From Sphingobium sp. AS12 (lineage in GTDB: Bacteria; Pseudomonadota; Alphaproteobacteria; Sphingomonadales; Sphingomonadaceae), in NCBI RefSeq assembly GCF_019097845.1, contig NZ_JAHRGM010000046.1, forward strand, positions 265,084-329,083: a stretch of 64,000 bases of DNA. The letters are read 5' to 3'. Below the pieces are notes generated by a model that made no database searches, was not told the DNA's origin, and worked only from the letters and a program-made list of their open reading frames with translations. Below are positions 58,657 through 64,000 of this stretch, in pieces. Position 1 is the stretch's first letter. Each line of letters opens with the position of its first letter. Made by a program: the position numbers and the translations under genes.

Positions 58657-59627
58657 TCCGACCCGATGAGCCACCATTGAAGTCCATTCTATTCTTCGGC
58701 GCTCTCGGCCGTGTCGCGCCGGCAGCGATAGACTATGTCCGCACGGCGCATCCATCTGTGGTGCTGCGCGTCGTCACGAGCGATCCTGCGAAGCTTGACG
58801 CGTTGCAGGTGCGTTATCCTGGCGCAGAGGCCATCGTCGCGAACTTTCTTGATCCCGATTCCATCCATCGCGCCTTTGCGGACATGGAAGCCGCCTTCAT
58901 TGTGACGCCCGACTTCCTCGACGAAACCGCAGCCATGACCAACGTGGCCGATGCAGTCAGGGCTTCCGGCCGCATTCGTCATATCGTCCGGCTGCTTGGC
59001 GATTTGCCCAACATGACGCTTGAGCGGGTTACAGCGAAGCTGAGATCCTATGGCGGGGGCACCGCTACCCAGCACTTCGCGGCACGCGCAGTGCTGGAGG
59101 CGCCGGACCTGCCCGTCACCTTCCTCAACAGCGCGGCCTATTTCATCGACGACCTGATGGGCTGGCTGCAGCCGGTGCGCGATATCCGCACGCTGGTCAT
59201 TCCCTATGATCGGCTGGCTGCGTTCATCGATCCGCGGGACATAGGCGAGATCGCTGCGCGCATCTTCACCCGTCCCGATCGCCAGCGCTTCACCCATCTC
59301 CATTTCGACATGGACAATGGTCAGGATCTGATGCGCTTTTCCGAGCTGGCTGAGCTGATCTCGGCCGTGATCGGGGTTCCCGTCAAGTATGACGACACGC
59401 TTGAGACGCATATGCGCGTCGCGGCGCCGCTCTATGCCCGCTGGGGACCGTGCGGCGCGGAATATTACGCGGACTTCTATGCATTCGAGCAATACAACGA
59501 CGCCGCCTTTCACCTCACCGACTTCGCCGAACGCACACTCGGCCGCAAGCCGGTAACCGTTCGCCAATGGCTGGAGGAACACCGGCCCATTCTGTTTCCG
59601 GAAGGTTGGGAGAAGGCTTCCGGCTGA
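58653..59627 (+). CDS. NmrA-like NAD(P)-binding protein
   Basis: A 324-aa protein with an atypical Rossmann start ILFFGALGRVAPAAIDYVRT (G-x-x-G-x-x-A) and the NmrA-type pattern FLDPDSIHRAFADMEAAFIV, HIVRLLGDLP, then FIDPRDIGEIAARIFT. The active-site Tyr-x-x-x-Lys of classical SDRs is absent, which is normal for NmrA proteins that act as redox sensors or reductases. It is sandwiched between nitrilase and aldoxime dehydratase. Confidence 0.8.
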   Translation: MIRPDEPPLKSILFFGALGRVAPAAIDYVRTAHPSVVLRVVTSDPAKLDALQVRYPGAEAIVANFLDPDSIHRAFADMEAAFIVTPDFLDETAAMTNVADAVRASGRIRHIVRLLGDLPNMTLERVTAKLRSYGGGTATQHFAARAVLEAPDLPVTFLNSAAYFIDDLMGWLQPVRDIRTLVIPYDRLAAFIDPRDIGEIAARIFTRPDRQRFTHLHFDMDNGQDLMRFSELAELISAVIGVPVKYDDTLETHMRVAAPLYARWGPCGAEYYADFYAFEQYNDAAFHLTDFAERTLGRKPVTVRQWLEEHRPILFPEGWEKASG

Positions 59628-59639
59628 GGAGGACATCGC

Positions 59640-60641
59640 ATGTTGCCCAAAGGCCGTCCGGAAAACTGGGAGCCGCCGCACGACGCCTTTACCTCGGTCT
59701 TCCCGGAGGATTGGCCCGAGGTGGCGATAAGCGCCATCGGCGTACAAATCGCGCCGGGAGGCGACGGTGCCGGGCTTGTGCAGGCGCTGGCTGCTCTTTT
59801 CACGTCGGATGGCGGCCCCTTGCATGTCGAGCAGTCGGAAGCGCAGGAGCGCTTCGGGTTCAAGGAGACCCTTTTCTTCGCCTATTGGCGTTCGCCCGAG
59901 CAGTTCAGGCAATGGACGGACCAGGCTGCGGTTCGGGCATTGTTTGGGCAGCCGCTCACCGGGTTGGTCGGCCTGTGGAGCGAGACCAGCTGCGCGGCCA
60001 CCGAACTGATCGATCCCAATTATTCCATGGATGGCGTTCGCTGGGGCTTCAGCCGCTACGTCCCACGCAAGCTCGAAAAAGAACATTTCTATTACGGCTC
60101 GATGCGTCGGCGAATGGCGGGTCGCGCGCGCCTGCCGGGCGCTTCCGCCGGCGCCGGCTTCGCGGTGACGCGGAACGGCAGTGTGATAGAAGGGGTCTCG
60201 AAAGACCATAGCTGCACGATCCGCAGCGTTGTTGGTTTGTCGCTATGCAGCCCGGCCCAACGGCGTGATTTCATCGACGGCGTGTACCCTGCCTATGCGC
60301 GCGCGGCCGACTATCTGGCGCGGAGCCGTGCCGAGTCCGGCTGCTTTTCGGCGCGCCTTTGCACCGAGGTGCACGGCGCCATCGATGCAGGGATCGATTC
60401 ATCCTTCCTGGGGTATTTCGCGTCGCTCGATGCGCTTGAAGCCTGGGTCCACAACCATCCGACCCATGACGATATCATCGCCAGTGCTCTGAGCGTCCTC
60501 CAGCGTCATCAGTTCCAGATGCCGATCAATCTCGGGCACGAGGTGTTGGTCAGTCGGCCTGGTGGCCTTCATCTGGTCTACAACAACTGCCACGCCGAGA
60601 CGGGGCTGCTGCCCCTCCTGAACGAAACCAGCGGAACGTAA
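59640..60641 (+). CDS. Aldoxime dehydratase (heme enzyme)
   Basis: Aldoxime dehydratases remove water from R-CH=NOH to give the nitrile, using ferrous heme bound through a His. The 333-aa protein starts GRPENWEPPHDAFTSVFP and ends LVYNNCHAETGLLP, both characteristic. His300 (NLGHEVLVSR) is at the place of the heme ligand and His318 at that of the catalytic His in known Oxd enzymes. FYYGSMRRRM is also conserved. Twelve bp separate it from the NmrA-like gene. Confidence 0.88.
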   Translation: MLPKGRPENWEPPHDAFTSVFPEDWPEVAISAIGVQIAPGGDGAGLVQALAALFTSDGGPLHVEQSEAQERFGFKETLFFAYWRSPEQFRQWTDQAAVRALFGQPLTGLVGLWSETSCAATELIDPNYSMDGVRWGFSRYVPRKLEKEHFYYGSMRRRMAGRARLPGASAGAGFAVTRNGSVIEGVSKDHSCTIRSVVGLSLCSPAQRRDFIDGVYPAYARAADYLARSRAESGCFSARLCTEVHGAIDAGIDSSFLGYFASLDALEAWVHNHPTHDDIIASALSVLQRHQFQMPINLGHEVLVSRPGGLHLVYNNCHAETGLLPLLNETSGT

Positions 60642-60763
60642 AGTTCCGGCGGCTAGGGGTGCACACCAATTGCGGTCAGCGCCACGAGAAACAAGCATGT
60701 CCGCTATTCCCGGCCACGGCACGCCACCGTGAGCCGGAAAACAGGAAAAGGGGGAAATGGGAC

Positions 60764-62992
60764 ATGCGCAATTTCGGGATATCGACCACCCTAGCTGTCG
60801 TGACCGCCGTCCTCGGCTCTGGAGCGGCACGGGCACAGGATAGCGCAGCTTCCACCTCGCCCGAGACGGGCCTGGGCGACATCGTGGTTACCGCGCGCAA
60901 GACCGCGGAACGGCTGCAGGATGTTCCGCTGGCTGTTTCCGCCTTTTCCGGAGACGCGCTCGAACGGCGCGGAGCGGGGAATATCGGCGACGTCGCGGCG
61001 CTCGTGCCCAATGTCACCATTTCGACGGCGGCGCCTGTCGCGGGTGCGACGACGGCGGCAGTCTTCTTCATTCGCGGTGTGGGCCAGACCGACTTCGCGC
61101 CGACCACCGATCCCGGTGTCGGCCTGTATGTCGATGGCGTCTATATATCGCGGTCGGTCGGCAGCGTGCTCGATCTGATGGACCTTGACCGCATCGAGGT
61201 ACTGCGCGGGCCGCAGGGAACATTGTTCGGCAAGAACACCATCGGCGGAGCGATCAACGTCGTTTCGCGGGAGCCGTCGCGCGATCTGTCCGGGCGCGTG
61301 CAACTGGAGACCGGCAGCTTCGATCGCTTCAACGCCTTGGGGCAGCTCTCCGGCGGCGTGAGCGATACGCTGCGTCTCGGCGGCGTCATCCAATATAAGA
61401 GCAGCGACGGTTATGTGACTCGCCTGGGGGACGGCAAGCGTCTCGGCGGAGACGATCGCTGGGGCGCGCGCATCCAAGCGGTATGGGAACCCGCGGACAG
61501 GTTGAAATTCCACATTATCGGCGACTACAGCAAGGTGAACGAGCTGTCCGGTCCGATCACCTTGCTTTACGTCGACGGAACAGCCCAGTTCGCAGCGCTC
61601 CGGAACATGGGGGCCGGCTGCCTCCCGTTGCCGGGGCCAGTCAGCAACCCGAACTGCTGGAACACGCAATGGGTGACTGGCGATCCTCGCACGACCTATG
61701 CTTCCAAGCCGCCGGTCTCCACGGCGGAGATTTGGGGCATATCGGGGACGGCCGAACTGACGCGCGACTGGGGCACGTTGAAGTCGATCACAAGCTATAG
61801 GGACAGCAAGGCCCATTTCACGCGCGATTCGGATGGATCCCCCCTCGCGGTCTTCGAGACCGAGGACATCATCAATCAATGGCAGTTCAGCCAGGAACTT
61901 CAATATCTGGGTTCGGCTTTCGAGGAGCGGCTCAAATGGGTGACCGGACTCTATTATTTCAAGGAAAAGGGGCAGGACATCAACAACGTGAACCAGGCCA
62001 TCGTCCTGGCCCAGTCAGGCGGCTTTGTCGCCAATGAATCCTATGCCGCATATGGACAAGTGACCTGGACCATCGTTCCGCGCCTGTCGTTGACGGCAGG
62101 CCTTCGCTACACCCATGAACGCCGGGCGTTCACGCCGGACCAAATCTATCTAACCGACTTCATGGGCCTTCCGGCCGGTGCCCGCGTGCTGCCGTTCGAG
62201 GAGAACGCCATCAAGGCGAATGAATGGACGCCGCTCGCCACATTGTCCTACAAGCTCGCGGAAGACGTGATGGCGTATGCCACCTTCTCGCGGGGCTTCA
62301 AGAGCGGCGGCTTCGTCCAGCGCAATGTCCTTCCCCTGGCCGCCGCACCTTCATATGATCCGGAATTCGTGAACAACTATGAAATCGGCCTGAAGTCCAG
62401 CTGGCTCGACAATCGCCTGCGCTTCAACGCCGCCCTCTTCCGGATGGACTATAGCGATATGCAGGTGACGGTGCTGGACGGCGTCGCGCCACAGGTGCGC
62501 AATGCGGCCAGCGCGCGCATCAACGGCGCGGAGGCGGAGATTGCGTTGGCGCCGGTTCCAGGGCTGCTGATCGAGGGTTCGCTTGGTTATCTCGACGCAA
62601 AATATACCCAGATCGGACCTACGGCGATCGAGGTCAGTCTCGATAGCAAGTTTCCGTTCGTGCCGAAGTGGACGGCGTCAATCGGCGCGCAATATGCACT
62701 CGACCTGGGCATCGGCACGCTGACGACCAGAACGGATCTCGCCTATCGCAGCCGGACCTTCTTCGACGCCGCCAATGTTCCCCTTGCGAGCCAGGATGGA
62801 TATGCGACTCTCAACCTGTCGGCGAGCTTTGCCACCAGCGACGGTCACTGGCAGATCACGGTCGCTGGAACGAACCTCACCGACAAGCTGTACCTTCTGT
62901 CAGCCTACCCGTCCGTGGGAACGTCGGGTTATGTCGAGGGAACCTATGCCAAGCCGGCAGAATGGTCGTTGAAGCTCGCCTATCGCTTTTGA
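60764..62992 (+). CDS. TonB-dependent outer-membrane receptor (742 aa)
   Basis: Signal peptide ending ARAQD, TonB-box-like DIVVTARKTAERLQDVPLAV, plug domain with FIRGVGQTDFAPTTDPGVGL and DRIEVLRGPQGTLFGKNTIG, and a barrel ending in EWSLKLAYRF. This is the abundant sphingomonad receptor type often placed in aromatic or xenobiotic clusters. It follows the aldoxime dehydratase in the same direction, so uptake of the aldoxime source compound is plausible but unproven. Confidence 0.92.
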   Translation: MRNFGISTTLAVVTAVLGSGAARAQDSAASTSPETGLGDIVVTARKTAERLQDVPLAVSAFSGDALERRGAGNIGDVAALVPNVTISTAAPVAGATTAAVFFIRGVGQTDFAPTTDPGVGLYVDGVYISRSVGSVLDLMDLDRIEVLRGPQGTLFGKNTIGGAINVVSREPSRDLSGRVQLETGSFDRFNALGQLSGGVSDTLRLGGVIQYKSSDGYVTRLGDGKRLGGDDRWGARIQAVWEPADRLKFHIIGDYSKVNELSGPITLLYVDGTAQFAALRNMGAGCLPLPGPVSNPNCWNTQWVTGDPRTTYASKPPVSTAEIWGISGTAELTRDWGTLKSITSYRDSKAHFTRDSDGSPLAVFETEDIINQWQFSQELQYLGSAFEERLKWVTGLYYFKEKGQDINNVNQAIVLAQSGGFVANESYAAYGQVTWTIVPRLSLTAGLRYTHERRAFTPDQIYLTDFMGLPAGARVLPFEENAIKANEWTPLATLSYKLAEDVMAYATFSRGFKSGGFVQRNVLPLAAAPSYDPEFVNNYEIGLKSSWLDNRLRFNAALFRMDYSDMQVTVLDGVAPQVRNAASARINGAEAEIALAPVPGLLIEGSLGYLDAKYTQIGPTAIEVSLDSKFPFVPKWTASIGAQYALDLGIGTLTTRTDLAYRSRTFFDAANVPLASQDGYATLNLSASFATSDGHWQITVAGTNLTDKLYLLSAYPSVGTSGYVEGTYAKPAEWSLKLAYRF

Positions 62993-63041
62993 CGCTATGA
63001 TGTGATCGGGGGAGCGTCGCCGGCCTGAATGTGCGGGCGCT

Positions 63042-63524
63042 TCACCGGTCACGCAGGTTATCCAGCACACGCGCAAGCAGACCGAGGGTGACTTCGACAT
63101 GCTGCGGATCGATCCCGTCGAGGGCCGCGCGATAGGTGCGCGATGCGGTGCGGATCAGGCGATCAACGACATTGGCGCCGCTTTCTGTAAGGAAGACGTG
63201 CGTGAAGCGAGAATCGCTGACACCCAACTCACTGTAGACCCAGCCGTCGCGACGCAACTTGTCCACTACCTTGCTGATTGTCGATTGCTGCATGTTGGTG
63301 AGTTCGGTCAACTCCTTGAGGCTTGCGCCCGGTTTCCAGCGCAACGCCATCATTACCCGCCATCGTGATCGATCGGCGCCGGACGATCTCTGTGCAGCCG
63401 ATATCCGCTCCGAGTACCAATGGTTGACCTGCGCTACCATGAAGAACAGGTAGGCTTGCGGATCGAAGGTGTCGCTCGCTGGGTCGCCTCGTTCAATACA
63501 GGCGTTCGGTAGGGTTTTCTCCAA
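63042..63524 (-). CDS. MarR-family transcriptional regulator
   Basis: A 160-aa protein with the MarR winged helix: ASLKELTELTNMQQSTISKV, VDKLRRDGWVYSELGVSDSR and FTHVFLTESG. The ends form the dimerisation helices. It is convergent with the TonB receptor and divergent from the flavin-dependent gene at the right edge, which it probably controls. Confidence 0.88.
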   Translation of the reverse strand: MEKTLPNACIERGDPASDTFDPQAYLFFMVAQVNHWYSERISAAQRSSGADRSRWRVMMALRWKPGASLKELTELTNMQQSTISKVVDKLRRDGWVYSELGVSDSRFTHVFLTESGANVVDRLIRTASRTYRAALDGIDPQHVEVTLGLLARVLDNLRDR

Positions 63525-63683
63525 ATCGCTCCCGCTTTCTCACGCTCGGATTTCTGAAGAGTTGGCGTGTCGTTGCGTCTACATTGCCTGTTTTCGCAGA
63601 TCGTTGGAGTGCGAGTATACCCCTATTGAGGCCCTGCCAACCGCCGCGCATACCACGCCCATTCGTTCGACCAGATCAGGTGC

Positions 63684-64000
63684 ATGATGGGCGCTACTGT
63701 CAACAACCCCAAAGTAGAGCCCGCTGCGCGCACTCATGAAGGTGATCCAGATCCGTTGTTGCGACAGATCAGCGATCGGGCTTCGGAATTCGAGGCGGCG
63801 GGACAGATTCCCGCCGATGTGATCGATCTGCTGCGCCGGCTTGGCGTCTATCGGGCGGCGGTGGCGCGGCGATTTGGGGGGGATGAACGACCTTTCGCGG
63901 ATATACTGCGTCTTGTCGAGCGGATCGCCCAGGCAGACGGCTCGGCGGGTTGGGTCGCAAGCTTCGCTCCGCAAACGGCCCTCTATCTCGCGACTCTGCC
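63684..64000 (+). CDS. Acyl-CoA dehydrogenase/flavin-dependent monooxygenase-like protein, 3' end cut by window edge
   Basis: About 105 codons are visible. RQISDRASEFEAAGQIPADV and IDLLRRLGVYRAAVARRFGG, then VERIAQADGSAGWVASF match the N-terminal helical domain of the HsaA/DszC/SfnC-like flavin-dependent oxygenases of the acyl-CoA dehydrogenase fold. The start could be ATG 63684 or 63687. The catalytic and flavin-binding parts lie beyond the window. Confidence 0.75.
   Translation, partial: MMGATVNNPKVEPAARTHEGDPDPLLRQISDRASEFEAAGQIPADVIDLLRRLGVYRAAVARRFGGDERPFADILRLVERIAQADGSAGWVASFAPQTALYLATL

Noticed and set aside
58689..60209. 506-codon antisense frame under the NmrA-like and aldoxime dehydratase genes (also 57550-58647 and 60791-61903)
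   Set aside because: The sense strand carries well-recognised enzymes with intact motifs. The antisense frames have no ribosome-binding site or known domain.

Overview
The window is high-GC DNA that most resembles an alphaproteobacterium of the Sphingomonadales (a sphingomonad). The reasons are two large TonB-dependent receptors, the codon habits, a sphingomonad-like tyrosine-recombinase remnant, and a SigF/NrsF/bufferin set of the kind known in Caulobacter. No rRNA, tRNA or CRISPR array was seen. The taxonomic call is inference from gene content.

Layout. 1-2.7 kb: a kdsB/kdsD pair for CMP-Kdo supply and a MarR-like regulator, all leftward. 2.9-9.1 kb: a prepilin peptidase, an overlapping FAD-protein/protease-fold pair, an XRE regulator and two nuclease-fold proteins. 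9.5-14.3 kb: accessory DNA with a multi-HTH protein, a membrane-anchored sigma region-4 protein, a RES-Xre toxin-antitoxin pair behind three 11-bp repeats, and an S1/P1 nuclease fused to an integrase remnant. 14.4-22.7 kb: a ROK regulator opposite a TonB receptor, two secreted glycerophosphodiesterases and a sugar-type transporter, which looks like a scavenging locus. One diesterase gene and its small neighbour are strikingly AT-rich. 23.3-28.1 kb: a HAD protein, a broken duplicate of a diesterase, and a tightly overlapped ferritin-like/KASIII/ABC exporter operon of unknown product.

28.1-47.3 kb is the centrepiece: an apparent SigF regulon written out as one island. Twelve sites of the form GTAAC(C/G)-N16-CG(A/T/G)A precede sigF-nrsF, a second nrsF, bufA1-bufB-bufC-DoxX, bufA2, a second bufB-bufC pair with no precursor beside it, two periplasmic thioredoxins, CcdA, DipZ, a DUF1223 protein, a YghU-type glutathione enzyme, a Met-rich lipoprotein and msrA-msrB. 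The genes fit one job: binding copper with MNIO-modified periplasmic peptides while repairing oxidised thiols and methionines in the envelope.

47.4-57.3 kb is a mosaic of small metabolic and stress genes (CHMI-like isomerase, AraC, TetR, an ECF41-type sigma factor with an FAD oxidoreductase, tautomerase, VOC, SRPBCC, racemase, cupin) with decayed LysR, quinone-oxidoreductase and serine-hydrolase genes. 57.6-60.6 kb encodes a nitrilase, an NmrA-like protein and an aldoxime dehydratase: a compact aldoxime to nitrile to acid route. It is followed by a TonB receptor, a MarR regulator and a flavin-dependent acyl-CoA dehydrogenase-like gene cut by the right edge.
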